From: Brevibacillus massiliensis
GTDB taxonomy: Bacteria; Bacillota; Bacilli; Brevibacillales; Brevibacillaceae
Assembly (NCBI RefSeq): GCF_000311785.1
Contig: NZ_HE978539.1
Location: forward strand, 154,268-218,267
Direction of reading: 5' to 3'
DNA: 64,000 nucleotides
This document shows positions 52,432 to 61,679 of this stretch, piece by piece. The notes under the pieces were generated by a model, which saw only the letters and a program-made list of their open reading frames with translations, was not told where the DNA came from and did no database searches. Position numbers and translations under genes: made by a program. Position 1 is the first letter of the stretch. Each line of letters begins with the position of its first letter.

Positions 52432-54104
52432 TGGAGGAACGCAAAGATACTGCGGCCGTTCAAAAGATGCGTGTGGACCGGGCCGCTTCTTCGCTCTGCA
52501 TGGCCTATCTGTTGATCGCGTTTTTCGCGTTTGGGCTTGCCGCGCTTGCCGGTGTCCTGCAGGGGCTTGTCCGCGGCGGCATGGTCACTTTGCCGGGCGG
52601 AATCAATTACTATCAACTGCTGACGGCCCACGGCGTCTTGATGGGACTGGTGTTTACGACCTTTTTCATCATCGGGTTCCTCATCTCCGGGGTTGCCAGG
52701 ACGACAGGCGGGGCGTTGACGCCCGGATCGCTTCGATTGGGCTGGATCGGTTGGGCGCTGATGACGGTGGGCACGCTGATCGGCGTAGTGACGATTCTGC
52801 GCAACGACGCGTCTGTGCTGTACACCTTTTACGCGCCGATGAAAGCCTCTCCGTATTTCTACATCGGCACGGCGCTGCTTGTGGTGGGAAGCTGGATCGC
52901 GGGGATCGGCATTATCGCCAGCTATCGGGCCTGGCGGAAACGGAATCCCGGGAAGACATCGCCGCTGTTCTCCTTTATGGCGGTCGCGACGATCGTCCTG
53001 TGGTTTATCGCGACGATTGGCGTTGCGGTATCGGTGGTATTTTTACTGATCCCCTGGTCGTTTGGCTGGGTCGACCGGGTCAACGTCCTCTTGACTCGCA
53101 CGCTGTTCTGGTATTTTGGCCATCCGTTGGTGTACTTCTGGCTGATGCCGGCGTATATCGCCTGGTACGTCAACATTCCGCGCATTATCGGCGGGAAGCT
53201 GTTCAGCGATGCGCTGGCCAGACTCGCGTTTTTGCTCTTGATCCTGTTCTCGATCCCGGTCGGGTTTCACCATCAATTGACGGAACCCGGCGTCTCAGCC
53301 GACTGGAAATTTGTCCATGTCATCCTGACTTTTGCGGTGGTCATTCCGACGCTGATGACGGCGTTCTCGCTGTTCGCCGTATTTGAGACGACCGGTCGGG
53401 CCAAAGGGGCAAAAGGGCTGTTCGGTTGGTTTGCCGTTTTGCCCTGGAAGGACGTGCGCTTTTTTGCGCCGATGATCGGGATGCTGGCGTTTATCCCCGC
53501 CGGAGCAGGCGGCATTATCAACGCCAGCAACCAGTTGAACCAGGTCGTCCACAACACGATTTGGGTCACCGGCCACTTCCACTTGACGGCAGCAACGAGT
53601 GTCACCTTAACCTTTTTCGGCGTCAGCTATTGGCTGATCCCGGCTCTGACGGGAAGAACGCTGACGGCGGGGATCAACCGTCTCGGCATCCTGCAAACCG
53701 TGCTGTGGACGATCGGGATGCTGATCATGTCGGGATCGATGCACTACCTCGGGCTGATGGGAGCCCCGCGCCGCACGGCTTACACGACGTATGGCGACAG
53801 CGCCGCTGCCCTGGGCTGGATGCCGTACCACCAACTGATGGCGATCGGCGGCGTTCTGCTCTTCCTGGCTGCCGCGTTAATGGTCGGGATCGTCATCTAC
53901 CTGGCTTTCTTTGCGCCCAAGGGCATGACCGAGTATCCGATCGGCGAAGAGGCGGCCGGCGCGCTGGCCACTCCGCGCATCCTGGAGAGATGGCCGGTAT
54001 GGATCGGCATTTCGGTCTTCTTGATCCTCATCGCCTACGGTATGCCGATTATGGATCAAGTCACCCATGTTCCGCCCGGTTCGCCGCCGATCCGCACGTG
54101 GTAG
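52431..54104 (+). CDS. Cytochrome c oxidase subunit I, ba3 type (B-family heme-copper oxidase)
   Basis: This 557-residue, about 13-helix subunit holds heme b, the high-spin heme and CuB. Ligand regions are LTAHGVLMGLVFTTF (low-spin heme His), WYFGHPLVYFWLMPAY (CuB His and cross-linked Tyr in the GHPxVYFW form), HHQLTEPG and HFHLTAATS (His ligands). The Glu of A-family oxidases is absent from the GHP motif, as expected for the B family. ba3 oxidases have high oxygen affinity. ATG (52431) or the overlapping GTG (52428) may start translation; GGGGAG lies upstream. Confidence 0.93.
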   Translation: MEERKDTAAVQKMRVDRAASSLCMAYLLIAFFAFGLAALAGVLQGLVRGGMVTLPGGINYYQLLTAHGVLMGLVFTTFFIIGFLISGVARTTGGALTPGSLRLGWIGWALMTVGTLIGVVTILRNDASVLYTFYAPMKASPYFYIGTALLVVGSWIAGIGIIASYRAWRKRNPGKTSPLFSFMAVATIVLWFIATIGVAVSVVFLLIPWSFGWVDRVNVLLTRTLFWYFGHPLVYFWLMPAYIAWYVNIPRIIGGKLFSDALARLAFLLLILFSIPVGFHHQLTEPGVSADWKFVHVILTFAVVIPTLMTAFSLFAVFETTGRAKGAKGLFGWFAVLPWKDVRFFAPMIGMLAFIPAGAGGIINASNQLNQVVHNTIWVTGHFHLTAATSVTLTFFGVSYWLIPALTGRTLTAGINRLGILQTVLWTIGMLIMSGSMHYLGLMGAPRRTAYTTYGDSAAALGWMPYHQLMAIGGVLLFLAAALMVGIVIYLAFFAPKGMTEYPIGEEAAGALATPRILERWPVWIGISVFLILIAYGMPIMDQVTHVPPGSPPIRTW

Positions 54105-54152
54105 GCAGCCGGATCAGAGCGTAAGCAAAAAGCCGTTTGCAGTCAGTTTGAT

Positions 54153-54179
54153 CGCCTCCGTGCCGAGCGGAGGCGTTTT
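54153..54179 (+). terminator. Terminator of the ba3 oxidase operon
   Basis: CGCCTCCG pairs with CGGAGGCG across a 7-base loop, followed by TTTTC. Confidence 0.75.
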
Positions 54180-54251
54180 CCTCTCACAACCCTGTTATTC
54201 CTGGTGGACGACTTGAATTTACGGATGCTTTCCGGAAAGGGGGAGTATGTG

Positions 54252-54689
54252 GTGGGGCAGCGGGAAGAGATTGAAGCCAAGCTTCATCAGCTAAGAAATG
54301 AAACCTCCGCAGACTTTGTCGCTTTGGCATTGCCCGATGGGAAGAACCGGCTTCTCTGGAAATACGGATCGGGAAACAGGTATGACCGCTACAAGCGAAT
54401 CGTCACGCGCACGGGGAAGGGGTTTGTCGGGAAGGCGATCATGTCGCGTTGCCCGGTCATCTACCATGCGTTTGCTCCGCGCAGTGGAGATGACCCCAGC
54501 AACTACCCGATCTTGTTGGCAGAGAACCTGACCTCTGCTGTTATCGTGCCGTTCGGTCCCGCTGGACAAGGAGTCGGGGTGCTGCTGGCAGGATGCAGGG
54601 AGGACCGCCAGCTGACCTCTGAAGCGATCCTGCGCATTATCGCCGAGGCTGGGGAACTGGCCAATCCCTCGTACAGACTGTTCATGTGA
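54252..54689 (+). CDS. nreA: GAF-domain nitrate sensor, NreA-like
   Basis: The product is one GAF domain (145 residues from the GTG at 54252) followed by NreB- and NreC-type genes. Staphylococcal NreA binds nitrate and restrains NreB. Segments KIVTRTGKGFVGKAI-like (here RIVTRTGKGFVGKAI) and VIVPFGPAGQGVGVLLAG show the GAF core. GGGGGAG lies six bases before the chosen GTG; in-frame GTGs at 54249 and 54204 are alternatives, the latter without a ribosome site. No nitrate reductase is seen in the window. Confidence 0.78.
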   Translation: MGQREEIEAKLHQLRNETSADFVALALPDGKNRLLWKYGSGNRYDRYKRIVTRTGKGFVGKAIMSRCPVIYHAFAPRSGDDPSNYPILLAENLTSAVIVPFGPAGQGVGVLLAGCREDRQLTSEAILRIIAEAGELANPSYRLFM

Positions 54690-54794
54690 AAGTTTCCCAA
54701 AAAGGACACAGTTGTATCCCGGCCAAATGGCAAGCGAGCGATATAATGGTCTTATTCAGGAGCACCAAGGAAGATATTTCTTGGGAGGAAAGTC

Positions 54795-55889
54795 ATGGGT
54801 ACAATGAATTGGATCGGTGCGAATACAGCCAAGGGTCATTTTTTGGAGACCCTGTTTGAACATATGTCGGATGCCATTTTGATTGTCGATACCAACGGTT
54901 TTCTGATTGGCGTCAATCAAGCGGCTGAGCGGCTGACAGGCTGGACGGCTGAGGAGTTGGTCGGCAAAGTACATCTATGTACGATTTGCCGCGGGATGGC
55001 AACGTGCACACAGGAAGCCGCCTGTGAGGACTGCTTCGCCCGTCAGCCGCGGTTGGCGTCTTTTGAGATTCGCCTGCGGACCAAGAGCGGAGAGGAATTC
55101 CCGGTCATCGCCAGTTCGACCCGCCTTCCGGACGAAGCCATGGGGGCGCTGGCGCTGATCTTGCGGGACATGACCGAGCAGCAGCGAATGGAGCGGGAAC
55201 GGTTTCGCCGGATGATGAGCAGCCGGATGATTCAGGCCCAGGAAGACGAGCGCAGGCGGATTTCCCGCGAATTGCACGACAGCATCGGACAAACTTTGTA
55301 CAGCATCCTGGTCGGACTGCGGGTCGTCAACGGGCTTGAGATGGAGGAGTCCATGCGCAAGCTGCTGGCTGACATGGATCAGCTCGCGTCCAGCGCTTTG
55401 GACGAGGTCAAACACATGGCGGTGGAGCTGCGCCCCTCGACCCTGGACGATCTCGGGTTGGTGCCGGCGATCCGCTCGTTTGTCAAACGGTTCGAGCAAA
55501 CGTTTGGGATCATCTCAACCTTCCAGGCTGTCGGCGGCAGGAGGCGTTTTCGTCCCGAGGTGGAAACCGCGCTGTACCGCATCTGCCAGGAAGCGATGAC
55601 GAACGCTGCCAAGTACGCCCATACGGATACGATAGCGGTCTCGCTGCTGGATACAGGCGAGACGGTCGAACTGTGCATCAAGGATGAGGGATGCGGCTTT
55701 AACCCTGACAATTTGGAGGTACAGGGGACCGGACTCGGGCTGTACGGGATGAAGGAGCGAACCCACCTGATCGGAGGAGTGCTGCAGATTCGCTCTAAGC
55801 CAGGGGAAGGAACAGAGGTGCACGTGGTCGTACCATTGAACGAAGGCGGTGATCTTGCAGATGTCGATCAGAATCATACTCGCGGATGA
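54795..55889 (+). CDS. nreB: Oxygen-sensing histidine kinase, NreB-like
   Basis: This 364-residue soluble kinase has a PAS domain (about 15-130) in which C62, C65, C77 and C80 (CX2C-X11-CX2C) reproduce the spacing of the [4Fe-4S] oxygen-sensing site of Staphylococcus NreB. A HisKA_3 domain follows with H161 in RELHDSIGQ and a HATPase domain with QEAMTNAAKYA and GTGLGLYGMKER. Loss of the cluster in oxygen switches the kinase off in NreB. GGAGGAAAG precedes the ATG. It overlaps nreC. Confidence 0.88.
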   Translation: MGTMNWIGANTAKGHFLETLFEHMSDAILIVDTNGFLIGVNQAAERLTGWTAEELVGKVHLCTICRGMATCTQEAACEDCFARQPRLASFEIRLRTKSGEEFPVIASSTRLPDEAMGALALILRDMTEQQRMERERFRRMMSSRMIQAQEDERRRISRELHDSIGQTLYSILVGLRVVNGLEMEESMRKLLADMDQLASSALDEVKHMAVELRPSTLDDLGLVPAIRSFVKRFEQTFGIISTFQAVGGRRRFRPEVETALYRICQEAMTNAAKYAHTDTIAVSLLDTGETVELCIKDEGCGFNPDNLEVQGTGLGLYGMKERTHLIGGVLQIRSKPGEGTEVHVVVPLNEGGDLADVDQNHTRG

Positions 55890-56517
55890 TCACGCTGTCG
55901 TCCGGACGGGCCTGTCCATGTTGATCCAGGCACAGCCGGACATGGAAGTGATCGATACGGCGGCAGACGGCAAAGAGGCCTTTGACAAATCCATCAGATT
56001 AAACCCCGATGTAGTCGTCATGGATCTGAGCATGCCGCCTGGCGAGAACGGGTTATCTGCCACTGCCAGGCTGAAGGAAGCGAAGCCGGAGATCAACGTC
56101 TTGGTTTTAACCATGCATGATGACGAGGAATACCTCTTTCGCATCCTGAAGGCTGGAGCGTCAGGGTATATCTTGAAAAGCGCCCCCGACAATGAATTGA
56201 TCGCTGCCATTCGGACGGTACACCAGGGAGCGGCGTACTTGTATCCTTCGGCTGCCAGAACCCTGATTCAGGAGTTTCTGCATCGGGTCGAGCAGGGCAA
56301 GGACTTGGACGATTACCAGGTTCTCACGGAGCGGGAGCGGGAAATCCTCACCTACATTGCCAAGGGCTACTCAAACAAAGAGATTGCCGAACTGCTGCAT
56401 GTGTCCGTCAAGACGGTTGAAACACATAAGGCGCACGTCATGGAAAAGCTGCAGTTAAAAACCAGGCCGGAACTTGTAAAGTATGCGCTGAAGAAGGGGC
56501 TTTTGGATCTTGAATGA
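55861..56517 (+). CDS. nreC: Response regulator, NreC-like (NarL family)
   Basis: This 218-residue regulator has a receiver domain (D9, D10, phospho-acceptor D55 in VVMDLSMPP, and Lys in YILKSAP) and a LuxR-type DNA-binding domain (about 150-210; [20 protein letters not shown]). The ATG at 55861 lies within the end of nreB and is preferred over the GTG at 55849. NreC activates nitrate and nitrite respiration genes in staphylococci; targets here may include the adjacent oxidase. Confidence 0.88.
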   Translation: MSIRIILADDHAVVRTGLSMLIQAQPDMEVIDTAADGKEAFDKSIRLNPDVVVMDLSMPPGENGLSATARLKEAKPEINVLVLTMHDDEEYLFRILKAGASGYILKSAPDNELIAAIRTVHQGAAYLYPSAARTLIQEFLHRVEQGKDLDDYQVLTEREREILTYIAKGYSNKEIAELLHVSVKTVETHKAHVMEKLQLKTRPELVKYALKKGLLDLE

Positions 56518-56573
56518 AAAGCCCCTCTTTGCAATACCAATGCAAAACTGAAGTGACCAGGGGGGGAAGCGGT

Positions 56574-57542
56574 TTGATTGACTTGCAGGGGACGTGGAAG
56601 GAATTGATTGAATATTATGGCGTTACCGAGGAGGATCTGCAGATTCTCCATCGCAATCGGGACTTTTTTGACACCCGTGCGACAGAGATTGTCGACGCTT
56701 TTTACGCGGAATTGATGAAGCGGGATCACCTGGCCAAAATCATTCGGGACAACAGCACGTTGGAGAGGCTGAAAGGAACGCAAATCTGGTATCTCAAGTC
56801 GCTCGGCAGCGATCGGATCGATGAAGCGTACATTGAAGGGCGTAAGAGGGTCGGAGCAGTCCATGCCAAAGTCGGGCTCTCCTCTTCCTGGTACCTGGGG
56901 GGCTACAGCATTTACGTTCGTCTGATTAGCGAGAGAATTCACAACACACCGGATCCGCACAGGTTTTATGAAGCGATCGTAAAACGGCTGTTCTTCGATT
57001 CTGCGGTCATCATGGAGCAGTACATCGGAGATACGCAGAAGAGGAATCAGCTCTTTCGCAAGCAGATGGAGCAGATCTCTTCTGAATTGGAAGCGTCTGT
57101 ATCCCATGTCAACACGATTGCGAGAGAGTACGCCTCGTCAGCCGGCGTGTTAGCCCAGTCGCAGGAACAGATCGTTCAATCGATGGCCAACCTGCAGGAA
57201 CGAAGCAAAGTGATTGAGAAGCTGAGCCAATTCGTCGCAGAGGTGGCGTCACAGACCAACTTGCTGGGGCTGAACGCAGCGATCGAAGCGGCGCGGGCGG
57301 GAGAACACGGACGAGGCTTCAGCGTGGTGGCAAACGAGGTGCGAAAACTGGCAGACCGGGCGAAAAGCTCTTCGCAGGAAATTCAGGAATCGGTCGCTCT
57401 CGTGCTGTCACTGATGAACCAGATCGATCAGCAAATCGAGACCAACATGTCGATTACCCAGCAGCAGGCGGCGGCAGCGGAAGAGCTGGCTGCCCTGATG
57501 AGCGGAATCGAGCAGATGTCTGTCCGCCTGAAAGAGGTATAG
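56574..57542 (+). CDS. hemAT: Globin-coupled oxygen sensor, HemAT-like
   Basis: The product (322 residues from TTG at 56574) has an N-terminal protoglobin-type sensor domain (about 5-165) with the likely proximal heme ligand H97 in [10 protein letters not shown], and a C-terminal methyl-accepting chemotaxis signalling domain whose hairpin tip is [20 protein letters not shown]. It lacks membrane helices. It is about 110 residues shorter than B. subtilis HemAT, mainly in the signalling helices. GGGGGGAAG precedes the TTG; an ATG at 56514 overlapping the nreC stop is the alternative start. Its place after nreC suggests shared oxygen-response control. Confidence 0.85.
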   Translation: MIDLQGTWKELIEYYGVTEEDLQILHRNRDFFDTRATEIVDAFYAELMKRDHLAKIIRDNSTLERLKGTQIWYLKSLGSDRIDEAYIEGRKRVGAVHAKVGLSSSWYLGGYSIYVRLISERIHNTPDPHRFYEAIVKRLFFDSAVIMEQYIGDTQKRNQLFRKQMEQISSELEASVSHVNTIAREYASSAGVLAQSQEQIVQSMANLQERSKVIEKLSQFVAEVASQTNLLGLNAAIEAARAGEHGRGFSVVANEVRKLADRAKSSSQEIQESVALVLSLMNQIDQQIETNMSITQQQAAAAEELAALMSGIEQMSVRLKEV

Positions 57543-57635
57543 TTGTGTAAATATTCCTATCTATACATGAAAGCGGTTTTATTTGCAAACACTACCTGGG
57601 AACCAATAAACGGGTGAAAGGAGTAGTGTATTTTC

Positions 57636-57929
57636 ATGCTGCAAACCACCGGGCAGTCGCAACAGCCACAACAGCCGATGATGATGACACCGCCGGCAGT
57701 TGTCACGACGAAAGACTTGGCCTATCTCAAGGACGCCATGTCCTGGACACTGCTGGCAATGAAGAAGTGCGCCCACTTTGCCAAAGAGTGCACCGATCCC
57801 CAGGTCAGACAGGCGATCGACAGGGCCGGGCAAATGCATATGCGTCACTACAACATGCTGCTGAAACACTGCAAGAACAACAATCTGCAGGCGATGGCCC
57901 GCGTGCCGCAGCCTGCCGGTTCCCAATAA
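57636..57929 (+). CDS. Small CotF-related spore coat-type protein
   Basis: This 97-residue protein has a Gln/Pro/Met-rich N-terminus and a helical domain (DLAYLKDAMSWTLLAMKKCA to HMRHYNMLLKHC) of the ferritin-like CotF/YhcQ type, with QPMMM and VTTKDLAYLKD typical of small coat-associated proteins. AAAGGAG lies upstream with rather long spacing. A second CotF-like gene follows 15 bases downstream. Confidence 0.75.
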   Translation: MLQTTGQSQQPQQPMMMTPPAVVTTKDLAYLKDAMSWTLLAMKKCAHFAKECTDPQVRQAIDRAGQMHMRHYNMLLKHCKNNNLQAMARVPQPAGSQ

Positions 57930-57944
57930 GGAGGCGGTTGAATC

Positions 57945-58292
57945 GTGTTGATGCAAAACAATCAGATTCAAAACCCGAAACCGCCGAACGAACCGCAGGT
58001 AAAAGGGCCGGAAATGAACGACCGGGATCGCTTGAACGATATTTTGGCCACGGAGAAATACCTGACAGACAGCTTTAACACTGCGGTGCGAGAGGCGAGC
58101 CACAACCAGCTGTACCAGGATATGATGACGATCCTCACCGAAACACATCAATGCCAGCGAAATATCTTTGACTTGATGTTTCAAAAGGGCTGGTACAAGT
58201 TGGAGGCGGAAAACCAGCAAAAACTGGATCAAGCTTACCAGCAGTTCAGCGGTTACGCCACGCAATTCCCCTACCAGGCAGCGATGCAATAA
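57945..58292 (+). CDS. CotF family spore coat protein
   Basis: This 115-residue protein matches the CotF family: MNDRDRLNDILATEKYLTDS, SHNQLYQDMMTILTETHQ and a terminal QKLDQAYQQFSGYATQFPY. It is a structural coat component in related species. The GTG start follows AAGGAGG; an in-frame ATG two codons later is possible. The pair is followed by a short proline-rich gene. Confidence 0.85.
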   Translation: MLMQNNQIQNPKPPNEPQVKGPEMNDRDRLNDILATEKYLTDSFNTAVREASHNQLYQDMMTILTETHQCQRNIFDLMFQKGWYKLEAENQQKLDQAYQQFSGYATQFPYQAAMQ

Positions 58293-58333
58293 ACAGCCCC
58301 TGGTCTGTGATCAAGGGTGAAAGGAGGGCAGAC

Positions 58334-58471
58334 ATGGAAAAACCGATTCCGGAAATTCCCCAGGTAGATGTCCCTGACGAGTTCACCCAGGTAGACCTGC
58401 CAGAAATCGGGGAGACGACACCCCATCCGCAAACGCCCGATAATCCGCAAGCACATACCCCGATTTTGTAA
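58334..58471 (+). CDS. Short acidic proline-rich peptide (45 residues)
   Basis: The ATG has AAAGGAGGGCAGAC upstream, the best ribosome site in this cluster, so translation is likely. The peptide begins MEKPIPEIPQVDVP and is rich in Pro, Glu, Asp and Thr, with the repeated element QVD(V/L)P; it should be unstructured. It lies 41 bases after the CotF gene and before a terminator, so it is probably a sporulation or coat-associated peptide. No family is recognised. Confidence 0.65.
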   Translation: MEKPIPEIPQVDVPDEFTQVDLPEIGETTPHPQTPDNPQAHTPIL

Positions 58472-58487
58472 CGGGACAGCGGAACAG

Positions 58488-58523
58488 GGCAGCCGGCCGG
58501 ACGAACCGGGCGGCTGCCTTTTT
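58488..58523 (+). terminator. Terminator of the coat protein cluster
   Basis: GGCAGCCG pairs with CGGCTGCC and is followed by TTTTTGC. Confidence 0.8.
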
Positions 58524-58622
58524 GCTTTTCAAAAAAGCGTCCCCCGAAAAAAGGAATAGACAATTCCCCTTGTTTCTGTAAAAGTTAAAGGTAAAAACAG
58601 AGGATCGTCGAGGAGGGTCACG

Positions 58623-58976
58623 GTGGCTCGGGTGCTAATTGTTGACGATGCAGCTTTTATGCGACATTTGCTTGCCAAAATGTTAGAAGGCGTTCATGAA
58701 GTGTGCGGAGAAGCGGCTAACGGCATGGAGGGAGTTGACCTGTATAAACGGTTATTACCGGATATTGTGACGATGGACATCAGCATGCCGGACATGGAGG
58801 GGATCGAGGCCCTGAGACGGATTCTTTCTTTTGATCCAAATGCGAAAATTCTGATATGTTCAGCGATAGGATACCGCCAAATGGTGCTGGAAGCAATCAA
58901 ATGCGGAGCCAAAGACTTTATCACCAAGCCTTTTCAAAAAGAACGGCTGCTTGATGCCATCGCCCGTTGGGTGTAG
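58623..58976 (+). CDS. Single-domain response regulator, CheY-like
   Basis: This 117-residue receiver-only protein has LIVDDAAFMR (acid pocket), phospho-acceptor Asp in PDIVTMDISMPDMEG, and the conserved Lys in DFITKPFQ. It starts at GTG after GAGGAGGGT. The receiver is nearest to CheY, but no chemotaxis operon is nearby; it may serve HemAT-type signalling or another stand-alone pathway. Confidence 0.88.
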   Translation: MARVLIVDDAAFMRHLLAKMLEGVHEVCGEAANGMEGVDLYKRLLPDIVTMDISMPDMEGIEALRRILSFDPNAKILICSAIGYRQMVLEAIKCGAKDFITKPFQKERLLDAIARWV

Positions 58977-58995
58977 AAACGCGAGGCGTTATAAT
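58967..58995 (+). promoter_or_regulatory. Sigma-A-type promoter of adeR
   Basis: TTGGGT (58967-58972), 17 bases, TATAAT (58990-58995), 63 bases before the regulator start. Confidence 0.55.
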
Positions 58996-59058
58996 AGGAA
59001 ACGACTCCTTTTTTGCAAGAGTCCAAGTGAAGCTACTTAAAGAGGGCGTGAATCTCGA

Positions 59059-60291
59059 ATGACCTCACAACCTAATTACTTTTTGCAATTTCAACATGCT
59101 GATATAGACGAGCTGGCCGATGCGATCGGCGAATTGCTGCAAAATCCCATCACGATTGAAGATGTGGACCACAAGCTGATCGCTTACAGCTCGCACGGCG
59201 ACAGCACGGATCTGGCGCGGTCATCTACGATCCTGGGACGCCGCGTTCCGGAAAAGGTGCTGACCAGGCTGTGGAAGGACGGGGTGTTCCAGCAGCTTTT
59301 CACTCAAGATGACCCGGTTCACATTCCCGCAAAGGATGAAGTGGGCCTGGGAAAGCGGGTGGCCATAGCGATTCGCAAAGGGCCGGATATCCTCGGCTAC
59401 ATCTGGGCGCAGGAAGTGAATCGGGCGATTACCGCAGAAGACGATGAAGTGCTGCGGCAAGCGGCAAAAGCGGCTGTACCCCGCCTGCTCCAGCGGCAGG
59501 GGAAAGGGAAGGCGGAAGAACAGCGGCGAAAGGAATTTTTCTGGGAGCTGCTGCTCGGCAATCACGCAAGCGAGGCCGCGATCAAGCAGAAGGCAGACAC
59601 TCTGCAGCTGCGGCTTCCCACACCCTTTCTGGTGTGCATCGTCGAATCGACGGTTCCGCAGATGGAACAGCTTCTCTATCCGTGGCTTAAACGGCATCAA
59701 CTGCTGTGGGTGACAGACGGACAGCAGATCATCATGCTGCTAGGCCTGTCTCCTGTCGCCGAAGCGGAGGGCGTACCCCTGATCCAGTACGCCGAACAGT
59801 TTTTGACGGAGCTGCTTTCCCAGATCCGCGAGCGGTTTGGCAAAGAACACAAAGTGACCGAAGTTTACGGCTGCGCCCACAAGACGTATCGCGAGATCGA
59901 ACACGGTTATCAGGAAGCGCTGCAGGTCCTGCAGATCAAGCGGTTGTTTCCGGTTGAGACCAAACAGGTACACGGCTTTCGCGATCTGGGAATTTACCGC
60001 TTTTTGCCCCAGCTGAAAAAATGGGCCGATGCGGAAGGGTATGAAAACGAACGTCTTTCGCTATTGCGCCAGTACGACCGCGAAAACATGACCAACTTGA
60101 CGGAAACGCTGGAAATTTTTCTCGATGCTGCCGGCAAGGCCAGCGTCACGGCACAAAAGCTGCACATCCACATCAATACGCTGAGCTATCGCCTGCGGAG
60201 GATTGAAGAGATTACCGGCGTGGACCTGGAAGATCAAAATCAGCGCACCAGCCTCTACCTCGATCTGAAACTGGAGAAATTAAGGGAGTAG
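59059..60291 (+). CDS. adeR: PucR-family regulator, AdeR-like
   Basis: This 410-residue regulator ends in the PucR-type helix-turn-helix (LDAAGKASVTAQKLHIHINT, then LSYRLRRIEEITGVDL) after a GGDEF-like CdaR domain and an N-terminal sensor part. It lies directly upstream of ald in the same direction, as the AdeR activator does in Bacillus. AdeR activates ald in response to alanine and is needed for efficient sporulation in B. subtilis. GAGGG lies somewhat far upstream of the ATG. Confidence 0.85.
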   Translation: MTSQPNYFLQFQHADIDELADAIGELLQNPITIEDVDHKLIAYSSHGDSTDLARSSTILGRRVPEKVLTRLWKDGVFQQLFTQDDPVHIPAKDEVGLGKRVAIAIRKGPDILGYIWAQEVNRAITAEDDEVLRQAAKAAVPRLLQRQGKGKAEEQRRKEFFWELLLGNHASEAAIKQKADTLQLRLPTPFLVCIVESTVPQMEQLLYPWLKRHQLLWVTDGQQIIMLLGLSPVAEAEGVPLIQYAEQFLTELLSQIRERFGKEHKVTEVYGCAHKTYREIEHGYQEALQVLQIKRLFPVETKQVHGFRDLGIYRFLPQLKKWADAEGYENERLSLLRQYDRENMTNLTETLEIFLDAAGKASVTAQKLHIHINTLSYRLRRIEEITGVDLEDQNQRTSLYLDLKLEKLRE

Positions 60292-60305
60292 TCAGGTGCG
60301 ACAGC

Positions 60306-60327
60306 CATTTGTGAAAATCCACAAATG
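60306..60327. promoter_or_regulatory. Probable AdeR operator upstream of ald
   Basis: CATTTGTG and CACAAATG form a perfect 8-bp palindrome with a 6-base spacer. Its centre is about 74-75 bases before the start predicted from the TACAAT box at 60379-60384, which has no good -35 partner, as expected of an activator-dependent promoter. To my recollection AdeR acts from a similar distance in B. subtilis. Confidence 0.6.
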
Positions 60328-60428
60328 AACAACCATATAATCAAGGGAATCACCAATGAGAAATCAAAAAAGTCGCAGTACAATAAAGATATGCAAGAAT
60401 TTAGCGGACTTAAAAGGAGGCTTTTCTC

Positions 60429-61553
60429 ATGATTGTCGGTGTTCCCAAAGAGATAAAAAACAATGAAAATCGCGTCGCTCTCACTCCCGCGGGGGTAACG
60501 GCTCTCGTCCAGAACGGACATCAGGTGCTGGTTGAAACAAACGCTGGTCTCGGAAGCGGTTTCAATGACAGCGACTACGCCGCCGAAGGAGCAAAAATCG
60601 TCCCAACGGCAGCAGATGCCTGGGCAGCGGATATGGTGATGAAGGTAAAAGAACCGATCGCGTCCGAATATCAGTATTTCCGTGAAGGACTGATTCTCTT
60701 TACCTATCTGCACCTCGCGCCGGAGCCGGAGCTGACCAAAGCGCTGATGGACAAGAAGGTCATCGCGATCGCGTATGAAACCATTCAGCTGGACAACGGT
60801 GCTCTGCCGCTGCTCACGCCGATGAGTGAGGTTGCAGGACGCATGTCCGTGCAGATCGGCGCGCAGTTCCTGGAAAAAATCTACGGCGGAAAAGGCGTTC
60901 TGTTGAGCGGCGTTCCAGGCGTGCCGAAAGGCGAAGTCGTGATTGTCGGAGGCGGAATCGTCGGCACCAACGCCGCCAAAATGGCTGCGGGACTGGGCGC
61001 CAACGTCACCATCCTCGACATCAGTGCAGATCGCTTGCGCCAGTTGGACGACCTGTTCCAGGGCAGGGTGCAAACCCTGATGTCCAACAGCTACAACATT
61101 GCCAATGCCGTAAGGAAAGCCGACCTGCTGATCGGCGCCGTGCTCATCCCTGGTGCCCGCGCACCGCGCCTCGTCACGGAAGAGATGGTCAAAACGATGT
61201 CCCCAGGTTCCGTCATCGTCGACGTGGCAATCGACCAAGGCGGCTGCATCGCTACCAGCGACCGGATTACTACGCATGACAACCCGACCTTCGAAAAACA
61301 CGGCGTCATCCACTACTCCGTGGCCAATATGCCTGGAGCAGTCGCCCGTACGTCCACGCTGGCCCTGACCAACGCGACGATGGCCTACGCTCTCCAGTTG
61401 GCCAACAAAGGGTACCGCGACGCCGTCATCCAAAACCCCGCGCTGGCGAAGGGCGTAAACGTCATCGATGGCAAAGTCGTCTATAAGTCGGTGGCCGAAG
61501 CGCATGGATTGCCATACCATTCCATTCAAGATGTCTTACTGGTAAAAAATTAA
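60429..61553 (+). CDS. ald: Alanine dehydrogenase
   Basis: This 374-residue NAD-dependent enzyme interconverts L-alanine and pyruvate plus ammonia, supplying pyruvate from alanine in sporulating cells. Conserved parts are the start [19 protein letters not shown], the substrate-site Lys in MKVKEP, the His in [13 protein letters not shown], the nucleotide fold [17 protein letters not shown] and [17 protein letters not shown] lies ten bases before the ATG. A terminator follows. Confidence 0.95.
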   Translation: MIVGVPKEIKNNENRVALTPAGVTALVQNGHQVLVETNAGLGSGFNDSDYAAEGAKIVPTAADAWAADMVMKVKEPIASEYQYFREGLILFTYLHLAPEPELTKALMDKKVIAIAYETIQLDNGALPLLTPMSEVAGRMSVQIGAQFLEKIYGGKGVLLSGVPGVPKGEVVIVGGGIVGTNAAKMAAGLGANVTILDISADRLRQLDDLFQGRVQTLMSNSYNIANAVRKADLLIGAVLIPGARAPRLVTEEMVKTMSPGSVIVDVAIDQGGCIATSDRITTHDNPTFEKHGVIHYSVANMPGAVARTSTLALTNATMAYALQLANKGYRDAVIQNPALAKGVNVIDGKVVYKSVAEAHGLPYHSIQDVLLVKN

Positions 61554-61574
61554 GAACAGCTGCTGTATGACAGG

Positions 61575-61613
61575 CAGGATCCGCCCGGCTGCTCGGGCGC
61601 GGTCCTGTTTTTG
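61575..61613 (+). terminator. Terminator of ald
   Basis: CAGGATCCGCCCG pairs imperfectly with CGGGCGCGGTCCTG, followed by TTTTTG. Confidence 0.8.
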
Positions 61614-61642
61614 TTTTCTAATAAAGTGGAATGTGGTATGCT
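61614..61642 (+). promoter_or_regulatory. Weak sigma-A-type promoter of pyrD
   Basis: TTTTCT, 17 bases, TATGCT, ending 37 bases before the TTG start. Confidence 0.4.
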
Positions 61643-61679
61643 CTAAGGCAGATAAAAAGCAACAGGGAGTGGGCTAAAC

